Shown piece by piece: positions 7,606 to 16,421 of a stretch of DNA of 64,000 bases. The position numbers and the translations under genes were made by a program. Within the stretch, counting starts at the first letter, position 1. Every line of letters begins with the position of its first letter. The DNA comes from an uncultured Muribaculaceae bacterium. Lineage in GTDB: Bacteria > Bacteroidota > Bacteroidia > Bacteroidales > Muribaculaceae. The notes beneath the pieces are model-generated. The model was not told the DNA's origin and searched no databases. It saw only the letters and a list, made by a program, of their open reading frames with translations. The DNA is taken from assembly GCA_910587915.1 (NCBI GenBank), contig CAJUOB010000004.1:78172-142171 (forward strand). The letters run 5' to 3'.

Positions 7606-9390
7606 ATGAGCATACATGCAGAACGAATCGAAGCGCTGCGCGGCCTTATGAAAGAGGCCGGCGTAGCAGCTGTTATAATACCTCAGGCCGACCCGCACCT
7701 CGGCGAATATCTCGCACCCCATTGGCAGGCACGCCGCTGGTTCTCGGGCTTCAGCGGCTCGGCCGGCGACCTCGTGGTTACCCTAAGCGAGGCCCTTCTC
7801 TGGACCGACTCACGCTATTTCCTTCAAGCAGCCGACCAGCTCAATGGCACCGGCGTGGTGCTGATGAAGGACGGCCTGGCAGAGACTCCGTCTATAGCCG
7901 GATATCTATGCTCGGCTCTCAAAGCCGGCGACAAGGTGGGTGTAGACGGAATGTTGTTCTCGGCACCTGCACTGCAGGACCTCAGCGACATGCTGGCTAA
8001 AAAGGGTATCGCCATCGACTGCCATTTCGATGTAATCGACCGTCTGTGGTCGGACCGACCGGCACTCCCCGACGGCAAGATATTTGTACACGACGAGAAA
8101 TACGCAGGCCGCAGCGCCCGCGAGAAAATGGCCGATGTACTCGCCCACGCGGCCGCAGAAGGTGCCCAGGCTGTATTTATGTCGGCACTCGATGAAATAG
8201 CGTGGACTCTCAACATTCGTTGCGACGATGTACGCCACACTCCCGTAGCCACTTCATATCTGTATCTGTCGGAAGAAACAAAAGTGCTCTTTATATCGGC
8301 AGCCAAACTTACCGATCAGACCGTTGCCTACCTCGCCGCACAAGGAGTTGCCACACGCCCCTATGGCGATGTAGCATCTTTCCTCAGCGCTCTACCCGAT
8401 GCCACCCGCGTGCTTATCGACCCGGCACATACCTCCGGGGCTGTAGTAGATATACTTGGCAGCCGCTCGGTGAATGTAGCCGTGTCGCCGGCTGCAGTGA
8501 TGAAATCGGTGAAAAACGAAACTCAGCTCGACGGCGTACGTCATGCCATGGTACGCGATGGCGCAGCACTGGTCAAGGCATTCATGGAGCTCGAAAAACG
8601 TATGGCTACCGGCGAACGCACTACAGAAATCGATGTAGACACTCTGCTCCGCAAACACCGTTCGGCCCAGGATCTGTTCTTCGATGAAAGCTTCGACACA
8701 ATTGCCGGCTACGGTCCCCATGGAGCTATCGTTCACTACAGCGCCACACCCGAAAGCAGCTCAGATCTCGCTCCCGAAGGGCTTCTGCTTGTCGACTCGG
8801 GTGCACAATATCTCGACGGCACCACCGACATCACCCGTACAATCGCACTTGGCACACCTACCGCCGATGAGAAGCGCGACTTCACCCTAGTGATGAAAGG
8901 CCATATAGCACTGGCCTCGACCGTATTCCCGGCAGGGACACGAGGCGCGCAGCTCGATGCTATCGCACGTCAGTTCCTATGGAAAAACGGTCTGAGCTAT
9001 CTCCACGGCACCGGACACGGTGTAGGCCACTTCCTGAGCGTGCACGAAGGCCCCCACAGCATACGCCTCAACAACGTCGAGGCTCCGCTTCTACCCGGCT
9101 CCATCACCTCGAACGAGCCCGGCGTATACCGCGAAGGCGTGCACGGCATCCGGTGCGAGAATCTCGTACTATGCCACCGCGTGATGGAAACCGAATTCGG
9201 AACATTCCTCGGCTTCGAGACCCTCACGCTCTTCCCCTTCGACCGCACTCTCTTCGACCTCTCTATAATGACACCCGAAGAAATAGCATGGGTCGACCGC
9301 TACCACGCCACCGTGCGCGAACGCCTCACCCCGGCTCTCGACACCGAGGAAGAGCGCCGCTGGCTCGAAGAGCGCACCCAACCGCTTTGA
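7606..9390 (+). CDS. Xaa-Pro aminopeptidase P (M24B metallopeptidase)
   Basis: A 594-residue cytoplasmic aminopeptidase P that releases the N-terminal residue from peptides with proline in position 2. It has the three-domain layout of the long (eukaryote-like) aminopeptidase P group: two creatinase-like N-terminal domains (conserved start ERIEALRGLM, then GFSGSAGD), and a C-terminal pita-bread domain. Metal ligands are visible as D in LLVDSGAQY, D in DITRT, H in GTGHGVGH, E in SNEPG and E in CENLVL. The start at 7606 agrees with the conserved N-terminus, although a -7-like TAAATTTG (7593-7600) ends only 5 bp before it. Confidence 0.95.
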   Translation: MSIHAERIEALRGLMKEAGVAAVIIPQADPHLGEYLAPHWQARRWFSGFSGSAGDLVVTLSEALLWTDSRYFLQAADQLNGTGVVLMKDGLAETPSIAGYLCSALKAGDKVGVDGMLFSAPALQDLSDMLAKKGIAIDCHFDVIDRLWSDRPALPDGKIFVHDEKYAGRSAREKMADVLAHAAAEGAQAVFMSALDEIAWTLNIRCDDVRHTPVATSYLYLSEETKVLFISAAKLTDQTVAYLAAQGVATRPYGDVASFLSALPDATRVLIDPAHTSGAVVDILGSRSVNVAVSPAAVMKSVKNETQLDGVRHAMVRDGAALVKAFMELEKRMATGERTTEIDVDTLLRKHRSAQDLFFDESFDTIAGYGPHGAIVHYSATPESSSDLAPEGLLLVDSGAQYLDGTTDITRTIALGTPTADEKRDFTLVMKGHIALASTVFPAGTRGAQLDAIARQFLWKNGLSYLHGTGHGVGHFLSVHEGPHSIRLNNVEAPLLPGSITSNEPGVYREGVHGIRCENLVLCHRVMETEFGTFLGFETLTLFPFDRTLFDLSIMTPEEIAWVDRYHATVRERLTPALDTEEERRWLEERTQPL

Positions 9391-9393
9391 AAT

Positions 9394-9494
9394 AATTATG
9401 AATTACGGAATTATGAATTATGTGCCATGATTTTCGATCTCGGATATAATTCATAATTCATGGTTCATAATTCATAATTCTTAATCCATAATTA
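9394..9494. repeat. AATTATG heptad array forming an inverted repeat
   Basis: Left arm: AATTATG, AATTACG, an extra G, then AATTATG twice (9394-9422). Right arm: seven 7-bp units from 9446, mostly ATAATTC, with ATGGTTC, TTAATCC and ATAATTA variants. The arms are reverse complements, separated by about 23 bp, so the region can form a long AT-rich hairpin between the aminopeptidase and carbonic-anhydrase-like genes. Confidence 0.88.
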
Positions 9495-9501
9495 AAGAAA
9501 A

Positions 9502-10029
9502 ATGGCTTTGATAATACCTTTGCGGGGCTTCACCCCGAAAATGGGAAGCGACTGCTTCCTGGCGGAAAACGCCACCATAATAGGCGACGTGACCATGGGC
9601 GACGGATGCTCGGTGTGGTTCAACACCGTGCTGCGCGGCGATGTCAACACCATTACCATCGGCGACCGAGTTAACATTCAGGACGGTTCGGTGCTCCATA
9701 CCCTCTATCAGAAATCGACCATCGAGATTGGCAACGACGTATCGATAGGACATAATGTGACCATCCACGGTGCAAAAATCCACGACTTCGCCCTCATTGG
9801 TATGGGCTCGGTGGTGATGGACGATGCCGTGGTAGGCGAAGGTGCAATTGTGGCTGCCGGCGCCGTGGTGCTGTCGCGGACACAGATCGGACCTAACGAA
9901 CTATGGGGCGGAGCTCCGGCTAAATTCATCAAAATGGTCGACCCGGCGCAAGCCCGCGAGATAAACGTGAAAATAGCCCGCAACTACCTCATGTACTCCA
10001 AGTGGTACGACGAGCCCGAAATAAAATGA
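9502..10029 (+). CDS. Gamma-carbonic-anhydrase-like hexapeptide protein
   Basis: A 175-residue left-handed beta-helix protein of the gamma carbonic anhydrase/YrdA/PaaY group. The hexapeptide turns and conserved signature segments are present (VLRGDVNTITIGDRVNIQDG, then IGHNVTIHG and LIGMGSVV). The three histidines expected to bind the metal are in VLHT, IGHN and IHG. Many members lack measured carbonic anhydrase activity, so CO2 hydration is only one possibility. It overlaps the PASTA gene by 4 bp, opening the operon that also includes rluD. Confidence 0.9.
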   Translation: MALIIPLRGFTPKMGSDCFLAENATIIGDVTMGDGCSVWFNTVLRGDVNTITIGDRVNIQDGSVLHTLYQKSTIEIGNDVSIGHNVTIHGAKIHDFALIGMGSVVMDDAVVGEGAIVAAGAVVLSRTQIGPNELWGGAPAKFIKMVDPAQAREINVKIARNYLMYSKWYDEPEIK

Positions 10030-10664
10030 AATTCAATCTGAAAACTCTCGACAATTTCCGTCGCAACCATCCGGTAATCACCCATCTGGTGCTCATCATC
10101 GCAACCGGGCTGGTGGTGCTGTGGGGCGTGCTCATGTTCCTCGACTACTGGACACTCCACGGCGAGACCTCGGTGGTGCCCGAAATAAAGCAGAAAAGCT
10201 ACCGCGAAGCCAAGGCTCTGCTGGCTGCCAACGGCCTCAATATAGAGATTTCCGACTCGATCTACGATCGCAGCATGGCACCCGGCATGGTGGTGGAATC
10301 ATGGCCCAAGGCCGGCGCTGTGGTCAAGGCCGACCGTCAAGTCTATGTCACCGTCACAGCATTCTCACCCAAACAGGTGACTATATCGATGCCGCTCACC
10401 GGCAATGTATCGTCGCGCCAAGCCATTTCATATCTGCGCGGCATAGGCATAACCGATGTGCGTCTGGTATATGTGCCGTCGGAATTCCCCGACCTTGTGA
10501 TGGGTGCACGCTACGGCGACACGCCCCTCGCCGTCGGATCTGTGATCCCTGTCACGTCGACCGTAACCCTCGAAATCGGCAATGGTCCCGCTGAGGAAGA
10601 AGTCGACACCATCGACGAGGCTGTGGAAACCATTTTCGACAGCGACACCGACGTATATGAGTGA
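10026..10664 (+). CDS. Membrane-anchored PASTA-domain protein
   Basis: A 212-residue protein with a short cytoplasmic N-terminus, one transmembrane helix (about residues 20-45) and an extracytoplasmic part of PASTA-like repeats. The first begins around VVPEIKQKSYREAKALLAANG and the next repeats follow at about residues 120 and 155. An acidic tail ends the protein. PASTA domains bind peptidoglycan fragments in other bacteria; here there is no kinase or transpeptidase domain. The ATG at 10026 overlaps the previous stop codon (ATGA). The gene is located directly before rluD, an arrangement I associate with Bacteroidetes. Confidence 0.85.
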   Translation: MKFNLKTLDNFRRNHPVITHLVLIIATGLVVLWGVLMFLDYWTLHGETSVVPEIKQKSYREAKALLAANGLNIEISDSIYDRSMAPGMVVESWPKAGAVVKADRQVYVTVTAFSPKQVTISMPLTGNVSSRQAISYLRGIGITDVRLVYVPSEFPDLVMGARYGDTPLAVGSVIPVTSTVTLEIGNGPAEEEVDTIDEAVETIFDSDTDVYE

Positions 10665-10687
10665 TTTTTTTCCTAAGCATCAACAGC

Positions 10688-11740
10688 ATGGCTGAAGAAG
10701 ACGACAGCGACGACAGAATAATAGAAATCGACGGCAACGAACTCTACGAGCACTTCCGCTTTGTAGCCGACAAAGGCCAGGAGTTGCTGCGAGTGGACAA
10801 ATTTCTGGTGGCACGCCTGCAGAAATCATCGCGCAACCGCGTGCAGCAGGCCGCCGAGGCCGGTTGCATCCTCGTGAACGGCAAGCCGGTAAAAAGCAAC
10901 TACCGCGTGAAGCCTCTCGACGTAGTGCAGGTGGTGATGGACCGCCCACGCTACGAATTTGAGATCGTTGCACAGGATATACCTCTCGATATAGTATACG
11001 AAGACCGGCACGTACTGGTGGTGAACAAACCCGCCGGACTGGTGGTGCATCCCGGCCACGGCAACTACGATGGCACGCTCGTTAATGCTCTGGCATGGCA
11101 CTTCCGCGACACTCCCGACTACGACGTCAACGACCCGCGTCTTGGCCTTGTGCACCGAATCGACAAAGACACTTCCGGACTGCTCGTGGTAGCCAAGACA
11201 CCCGATGCAAAGACCGACCTCGGGCGCCAGTTCTTCAATAAAACCACCAAGCGCGAGTATGTGGCAGTGGTATGGGGCATACCCGAACCGGCTGATGGCA
11301 CCGTGGCCACCAACATAGGCCGCTCGCCCAAGGATCGCCTGCAGATGACCACCTTCCCCCTCGATGGTCCCGACGGCAAACGCGCCGTGACACACTACTC
11401 CGTAACCGAGCCTCTGGGCCATGTATCGGTTGTGAAATGCGTGCTCGAGACCGGTCGCACCCATCAGATACGCGTACACATGAAGCATCTTGGTCATCCG
11501 TTGTTCAACGACGCCCGCTACGGCGGCGACCAGATACTTCGCGGACTACGCTCGTCGTCCTATCAGGCATTCGTGCGGAACTGCATGGAAATCTGTCCAC
11601 GCCAGGCACTCCATGCCCGCACACTCGGCTTCGTTCACCCCCACACAGGAGAAGAAATGTTCTTCACAGCCGACATCCCATCCGACATGGCCACCCTCAT
11701 CGACCGATGGCGCACCTACTCCACTGCAGCAAAACAGTAA
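10688..11740 (+). CDS. rluD: 23S rRNA pseudouridine synthase RluD-type
   Basis: This enzyme isomerises uridines in 23S rRNA (U1911/1915/1917 in E. coli). It has an N-terminal S4 RNA-binding domain (LRVDKFLVARL to GKPVKSNYRVKP) and the RsuA/RluA catalytic domain with the catalytic aspartate in HRIDKDTSGLL. The ATG at 10688 gives 350 residues starting MAEEDD, typical for the group. A GTG at 10661 is the alternative and would overlap the PASTA gene stop. A good terminator follows. Confidence 0.93.
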   Translation: MAEEDDSDDRIIEIDGNELYEHFRFVADKGQELLRVDKFLVARLQKSSRNRVQQAAEAGCILVNGKPVKSNYRVKPLDVVQVVMDRPRYEFEIVAQDIPLDIVYEDRHVLVVNKPAGLVVHPGHGNYDGTLVNALAWHFRDTPDYDVNDPRLGLVHRIDKDTSGLLVVAKTPDAKTDLGRQFFNKTTKREYVAVVWGIPEPADGTVATNIGRSPKDRLQMTTFPLDGPDGKRAVTHYSVTEPLGHVSVVKCVLETGRTHQIRVHMKHLGHPLFNDARYGGDQILRGLRSSSYQAFVRNCMEICPRQALHARTLGFVHPHTGEEMFFTADIPSDMATLIDRWRTYSTAAKQ

Positions 11741-11832
11741 AACAGGCGACGATCAAAGCCACCGACACTGGACCGGCCAGGATAATTTCAAAGTAATGAT
11801 ACAATAAAGCCGTAGCCGGCATTAATTTAATG

Positions 11833-11866
11833 AAAAGGACACATCGCTCGCCGATGCGTCCTTTTT
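11833..11866 (+). terminator. Rho-independent terminator after rluD
   Basis: The stem pairs AAAAGGAC-A-CATCG with CGATG-C-GTCCTTTT around a CTCGC loop and is followed by T residues. The terminator abuts the promoter box of aroE. Confidence 0.85.
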
Positions 11867-11868
11867 AT

Positions 11869-11876
11869 TATCTTTG
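11869..11876 (+). promoter_or_regulatory. -7 promoter element for aroE
   Basis: TATCTTTG is an exact TAnnTTTG match, 20 bp before the aroE ATG at 11897. Confidence 0.65.
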
Positions 11877-11896
11877 CACACAAAACCAATGTATTG

Positions 11897-12688
11897 ATGA
11901 CTACCGATAAACTTTCTGATATTGATTATGGGCTGATTGGCTATCCGTTGGGCCATTCGTTCTCTAAAAAATTCTTCACAGAATTATTTGCAAAAGAAGG
12001 CAAGAATCTCAAGTATGACAATTTCGAGTTGCCGCAGCTCGATCCCGCCGCCCTCTACTCGCTGGTGCTTCTCAACCCTAAGCTGAGAGGATTCAATGTC
12101 ACCGCACCCTACAAAGAGGCTATAATGGAATATCTCGACTCTGTCGAGGGAGTGGCAGCCGAAATCGGAGCTGTCAACACTGTGAAAGTGGTGCGCGATG
12201 ACACCGGCCGGGTGCTACGGCTTGAGGGTTACAACACCGACGTGACAGGTTTCCGCGAAAGCTTGCGCCCGCTTGTCGAAGGAATGGAAGGCGCAGGAGC
12301 ACTTGTTCTGGGCACCGGCGGTGCTTCGAAAGCTGCTTGCGAAGGACTACGCCAGCTCGGTCTGCAGCCCGTACGTGTATCGCGCTCGCACAAGGATGCC
12401 GACACCCTGCTCTACTCCGACCTCGACGCCGCCACAATGGCAGCCCATCCTGTGGTGGTGAACTGTACTCCGCTGGGTACTGCGCCGGCTACCGATGGCT
12501 GCGCTCCGCTGCCATTCGATCTTCTTCCCGAAGGCGCCGTATGCTTCGACATGGTCTACAATCCGGCTGAGACCACTTTCATGCGCCGTGCAGCCGCACA
12601 TGGAGCCCGCACAAAGAACGGTCTTGAAATGCTGCACCGTCAGGCTCTCGCCTCGCGCGACATATGGGACAAGGGGAGTGGGAAGTGA
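11897..12688 (+). CDS. aroE: Shikimate dehydrogenase
   Basis: This enzyme reduces 3-dehydroshikimate to shikimate with NADPH in aromatic amino-acid synthesis. The N-terminal substrate-binding motif (GYPLGHSFSKKF), the catalytic lysine in NVTAPYKEAI, and the nucleotide-binding VLGTGGASKA are all present. At 263 residues it is a typical short AroE. ATG 11897 is preferred to the TTG at 11894. The last codons and the stop lie inside the heptad array beginning at 12673, so the C-terminal DKGSGK tail is repeat-derived. Confidence 0.95.
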   Translation: MTTDKLSDIDYGLIGYPLGHSFSKKFFTELFAKEGKNLKYDNFELPQLDPAALYSLVLLNPKLRGFNVTAPYKEAIMEYLDSVEGVAAEIGAVNTVKVVRDDTGRVLRLEGYNTDVTGFRESLRPLVEGMEGAGALVLGTGGASKAACEGLRQLGLQPVRVSRSHKDADTLLYSDLDAATMAAHPVVVNCTPLGTAPATDGCAPLPFDLLPEGAVCFDMVYNPAETTFMRRAAAHGARTKNGLEMLHRQALASRDIWDKGSGK

Positions 12689-12887
12689 GGAGTTTGTAGT
12701 TAGAAGTTAGGAGTTAGGAGTTGGCAGTGAAGAGTTTGTAGTTAGAAGTTAGGAGTGAGAAGTTCGATGTGTGACACTGAGATACAGCATATTTCACAGC
12801 CAACTCCTAACTCCTCACTCCTAACTTCTCTCGTCTCCCCCCACTACTCACTCCTAACTCCTAACTTCTAACTACAAACTCTTCACT
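12673..12887. repeat. Long heptad array arranged as an inverted repeat
   Basis: From 12673 to 12763 there are thirteen consecutive 7-bp units, each ending AGT (such as TAGGAGT, TAGAAGT, TTGTAGT). From about 12800 to 12887 the complementary units (ACTCCTA, ACTTCTA, ACTACAA) run in the opposite sense. Positions 12726-12756 and 12857-12887 are a perfect 31-bp inverted repeat. The left end covers the aroE stop codon and the right end covers the stop codon of the convergent ribbon-helix-helix gene. It could form a very long stem in RNA from either side and may serve as a bidirectional terminator. Confidence 0.92.
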
Positions 12888-13053
12888 TCGTCTTTTTGGG
12901 TCGCTTTTTGTAGCGGCAGATAGCATCGTTTATGATCCACTGAAGTTGGCCGTTGACTGATCGGAATTCATCAGCGGCCCATCGCTCCACTATCTCCATT
13001 GTCTCAGGGTCGAGTCTCAGCAAAAATCCTTTATTTTGAACTTTTTTCTCCAA
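12883..13053 (-). CDS. Small Arc-like ribbon-helix-helix protein (56 aa)
   Basis: Translation of the minus strand between the heptad array and the SPFH gene gives a 56-residue basic protein. It contains KGFLLRLDPETMEIVERWA, then DEFRSVNGQLQWIINDA. That is the beta-strand, helix, turn and helix layout of Arc/MetJ-type DNA-binding proteins. There is no in-frame ATG before the fold, so a TTG (13051-13053) is the likely start. It begins 20 bp after the SPFH stop and would be cotranscribed with it. The C-terminal lysine-rich tail (KKRPKKTK) ends within the repeat array. Target genes unknown. Confidence 0.75.
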   Translation of the reverse strand: MEKKVQNKGFLLRLDPETMEIVERWAADEFRSVNGQLQWIINDAICRYKKRPKKTK

Positions 13054-13073
13054 AACTATCAGACTTTTAGCTT

Positions 13074-14039
13074 CTACTGATAAAGAGTACCGGTGTTCAC
13101 CACAGGTTGTGCGGGTTCATCGGCGCAAAGCACTACCAAAAGGTTGCTGACCATCGCAGCCTTACGTTCGTCGTCGAGTTCGACCACGTTCTCTTCCGAC
13201 AACTGATTGAGAGCCATTTTCACCATCGACACAGCACCTTCCACAATTTTTTCCCGGGCCGAGATTATAGCCGACGCCTGCTGGCGACGCAGCATCACAG
13301 CGGCAATCTCAGGTGCATACGCCAAATAATTCAAGCGGGCTTCCACCACCGATATACCGGCCATGGCCAGACGCTCATTAATCTTGTGCTCAAGCTGCTC
13401 ATTGATTTCATCGCCACCACTGCGCAGAGTCAGCTCGTTGCTGTTATTGTCGGTATCATCATAGGCATAGTGCCCTGTCACCTCACGGAGCGCAGCATCG
13501 CTCTGAATTCTCACAAACTCGCTCAGCGCGTCATCGCGTGTCTTCACCGGACGCTCATCTTTTTCCGATACCACCACAGTAGCAGTGGGGGCATCTACAT
13601 CGAAGACAGCGCGGTAGGTATCCTTAATCTTCCATACCAGCACCATGCCTATCATCACGGGATTTCCTATCTTATCGTTGACCTTTATCGGCTCGATATC
13701 CATGTTGCGGATACGAAGCGACATCTTCACCCGGCTCATAAACGGATTTATCCAGAAGAATCCCGTCTGTCGGAATGTACCGCGATATTTGCCGAAAAAT
13801 ATCATCACACGCGATTGATTGGGCTGCTGCGTGAAGAAGCCACACAGAATAATAATCCACACGACAAACAGCACCACAGCTCCTACTATCGGCAGCCAGA
13901 GCGGCAAACCGATATATCCATTAAATGCCTCCAGCACTGAAAGCACAGTGAGAAGCGGTATCACCACAAGCACTACTGCAAGCATAGGGAAACCACCGTA
14001 TACACGGCCTGAATAATCAAATTCCTTGTTCTCCATCAT
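13074..14039 (-). CDS. SPFH/prohibitin-domain membrane protein
   Basis: A 321-residue protein with two adjacent N-terminal hydrophobic segments (about residues 17-38 and 43-70) followed by an SPFH (stomatin/prohibitin/flotillin/HflK) domain at about residues 75-240. It also has a helical region containing the typical YAPEIAAVMLRRQQASA stretch. Such proteins form large membrane-attached rings or microdomains. It is closest in style to the bacterial SPFH proteins paired in Bacteroidales with an Arc-like small protein, which is what follows here. Two ATGs (14039 and 14036) are possible starts. Confidence 0.9.
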   Translation of the reverse strand: MMENKEFDYSGRVYGGFPMLAVVLVVIPLLTVLSVLEAFNGYIGLPLWLPIVGAVVLFVVWIIILCGFFTQQPNQSRVMIFFGKYRGTFRQTGFFWINPFMSRVKMSLRIRNMDIEPIKVNDKIGNPVMIGMVLVWKIKDTYRAVFDVDAPTATVVVSEKDERPVKTRDDALSEFVRIQSDAALREVTGHYAYDDTDNNSNELTLRSGGDEINEQLEHKINERLAMAGISVVEARLNYLAYAPEIAAVMLRRQQASAIISAREKIVEGAVSMVKMALNQLSEENVVELDDERKAAMVSNLLVVLCADEPAQPVVNTGTLYQ

Positions 14040-14068
14040 GATATTATTTTGATATTATTTCAATGTCA

Positions 14069-14100
14069 CAAAGATATACGCTTTTTCACAAATCTGCAAA
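14069..14100 (-). promoter_or_regulatory. Promoter of the SPFH-RHH unit
   Basis: On the minus strand TTTG (14097-14100) is followed after exactly 20 bp by TATCTTTG (14069-14076), giving a near-ideal Bacteroidetes promoter with a leader of about 25 nt. Confidence 0.75.
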
Positions 14101-14196
14101 TCAATTCACATTTGCCGACTGATAATTACAGGCACATCAGCATTAACTTTTCTCCGCTTGATGTAATAAATGGCAGAAAACAGCGTCTTATGAGGT

Positions 14197-15156
14197 ATGG
14201 AACACATTCTTACAGCTGAAAACATCACCAAAGACTTCACCAAGCACCGTGCGCTCGACGATGTGTCGATAGCCGTGCCTCGTGGAAGTGTCTACGGTCT
14301 GCTCGGGCCCAACGGTGCCGGGAAGACCACTCTTATACGTATCATCAACCACATCACGGCACCCGACCGTGGCTTTGTAACCTTCGACGGCCATCCGCTC
14401 ACCGCCAACGATGTAGCCCAGATAGGCTATCTTCCGGAAGAACGCGGACTCTATAAAAAGATGAAAGTCGGAGAACAGGCTCTGTTCTTCGCTCAGCTCA
14501 AAGGCCTTCGCAAGCGTGAGGCCGAGGAGGCTCTGCGCGCATGGTTCGAGCGCCTCGACATATCCCAGTGGTGGGACAAGAAAATCGAGGAACTATCGAA
14601 AGGCATGGCACAGAAAGTGCAGTTTATCGTCACGGTGCTCCATCGGCCGAAACTGCTCATTTTCGACGAACCATTCTCCGGCTTCGACCCCATAAATGCC
14701 GGAATACTCAAACGCGAGATCCTAAAACTGCGCGACGAAGGTGCCACTGTGATATTCTCCACCCACAACATGGCCAGCGTCGAGGAGCTCTGCGATGAGA
14801 TAACCCTCATCAACCGCTCGCGCAATATTCTCTCGGGCAGTGTCGGCGCACTTCGCGAGCAATTCGGCGGAAATGTCTACGAGATTTCTTTCGCAGGAAA
14901 CCCCGACACACTGCGCTCGGCCGTAGCCTCCATCGGCACAGATTTCCGCCTCGGGGCTGTCGATGACTGCGGCTACGCCTCGGCCACGATATCGCTCGAC
15001 TCCGCCGCTGCGGTGCGACCACTGCTCGCAGCCGCCAACGAAGCAGTGGCCATCAACAGCTTCCGCCACGTACTGCCATCGATGGACGATATTTTCGTGG
15101 CTGCCGTGCAAGCATCCAATCAAGACAACGACCAACCCGAAATCTCACAGCAATGA
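14197..15156 (+). CDS. ABC transporter ATP-binding protein, NatA-like
   Basis: A 319-residue ATPase subunit with Walker A (GPNGAGKTT), a signature motif read as ELSKGMAQKVQ, Walker B (LLIFDEPFSGFD) and the H-loop histidine in STHN. The C-terminal DUF4162-like extension (about residues 225-310) is typical of NatA-type exporters. It overlaps the permease gene by 4 bp. The pair resembles Na+/organic-cation or drug exporters, but the substrate cannot be inferred from the sequence. Confidence 0.93.
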   Translation: MEHILTAENITKDFTKHRALDDVSIAVPRGSVYGLLGPNGAGKTTLIRIINHITAPDRGFVTFDGHPLTANDVAQIGYLPEERGLYKKMKVGEQALFFAQLKGLRKREAEEALRAWFERLDISQWWDKKIEELSKGMAQKVQFIVTVLHRPKLLIFDEPFSGFDPINAGILKREILKLRDEGATVIFSTHNMASVEELCDEITLINRSRNILSGSVGALREQFGGNVYEISFAGNPDTLRSAVASIGTDFRLGAVDDCGYASATISLDSAAAVRPLLAAANEAVAINSFRHVLPSMDDIFVAAVQASNQDNDQPEISQQ

Positions 15157-16421
15157 ATTCATCGCTAAAACTCATCATATCGCGCGAATACATGTCGCGT
15201 GTAAAACGCAAGAGCTTCATCATCACCACCATACTTGTGCCTGTGCTGATGATAGCCCTCAGCCTCGCGCCTGCACTCGTGATGGTGTTCAGTTCTCCCG
15301 AAAACCGCACAGTGGCTGTGGTCGACGAGACCGGACAGATAGCCCAACGACTCAAGAACAACGACGAGGTGCGGTTCGTGTCGGTCGACCAACCGCTCGA
15401 CTCACTTCGCGACGACACCGATTTCGATGCCATTCTGGTGATGGGCAGCAATGCTGTCGCCGCTCCGGCAACCTCCGTGACCCTCTATAGCCGGGGGGCA
15501 CCGGCCATGCAGACCGGCGCTTATATCACCGGCCAAGTAGAAGACGCCATCGAGGATATACGTCTGGAAAGCTACAACATCGAAAACATAAAGAAAATTC
15601 TTGCCGACGTGCAGGTCGACTTCGATCTGCCCACCATCCGAATCGATAAAGAAGAGGACACCGCCACCTCGGTAGGATTGTCGTACTTCATCGGCCTGAT
15701 GCTCGACATGATGCTCTACATGTTCATTCTCATCTACGGCCAGATGGTGATGAACTCCATAATCGAGGAAAAGAACAACCGCGTGCTCGAAATTGTGGTA
15801 TCGTCGGTGAAACCCTCATGGCTCATGCTCGGCAAGATAACCGGTATCGGTCTGGTCGCCATCACACAGATTCTGATATGGGCCGTGCTGATAGGATCGT
15901 GCTCTTTCTGGACCATGCCTCTCCTCGCCGACATCGGCGGAGGAGTCGGCAGCGACAATGCCGAAATAGCCGCAGCCATCAGCCAGCTGTCCGACACCGG
16001 GTTCATCACGAGCCTATTCGTATATCTGCTGCTGTTCTTCATCGGCGGCTACCTGTTCTACTCGTCGATATACGCAGCCATAGGATCGGCCGTCGACAAC
16101 ATCCAGGATGCCTCTCAGCTATCCACAATAGCAACCATGCCCGTGATTATCGGCATTATCTCGTCAATGGCAGTACTGGCCAATCCAAGCTCCACGCTCG
16201 CCTTCTGGGTATCGGTGATTCCGTTCACCTCGCCGATGGCCATGATGAGCCGTCTGCCCTACGGCGTACCCACATGGGAAGTCATCCTGTCGCTGGCTGT
16301 GCTCTATGCAAGCTTTGCCTTCCTCATATGGCTATGCGCCAAGATATACCGCGTGGGCATATTCATGTACGGCAAAAAGCCCACCCTCATGGAAATAATC
16401 CGCTGGGCCCGCTACAAGTAG
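15153..16421 (+). CDS. ABC-2 type permease, NatB-like
   Basis: A 422-residue membrane subunit. The first helix (about residues 22-45) is followed by a long extracytoplasmic domain (about 50-170). Five to six further helices begin at VGLSYFIGLMLDMMLYMFIL, with the IEEKNNRVLEIVVSSVKP segment characteristic of the ABC-2 NatB group. It functions with the ATPase encoded immediately upstream (ATGA overlap). A strong hairpin lies about 100 bp downstream. Confidence 0.92.
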   Translation: MNSSLKLIISREYMSRVKRKSFIITTILVPVLMIALSLAPALVMVFSSPENRTVAVVDETGQIAQRLKNNDEVRFVSVDQPLDSLRDDTDFDAILVMGSNAVAAPATSVTLYSRGAPAMQTGAYITGQVEDAIEDIRLESYNIENIKKILADVQVDFDLPTIRIDKEEDTATSVGLSYFIGLMLDMMLYMFILIYGQMVMNSIIEEKNNRVLEIVVSSVKPSWLMLGKITGIGLVAITQILIWAVLIGSCSFWTMPLLADIGGGVGSDNAEIAAAISQLSDTGFITSLFVYLLLFFIGGYLFYSSIYAAIGSAVDNIQDASQLSTIATMPVIIGIISSMAVLANPSSTLAFWVSVIPFTSPMAMMSRLPYGVPTWEVILSLAVLYASFAFLIWLCAKIYRVGIFMYGKKPTLMEIIRWARYK

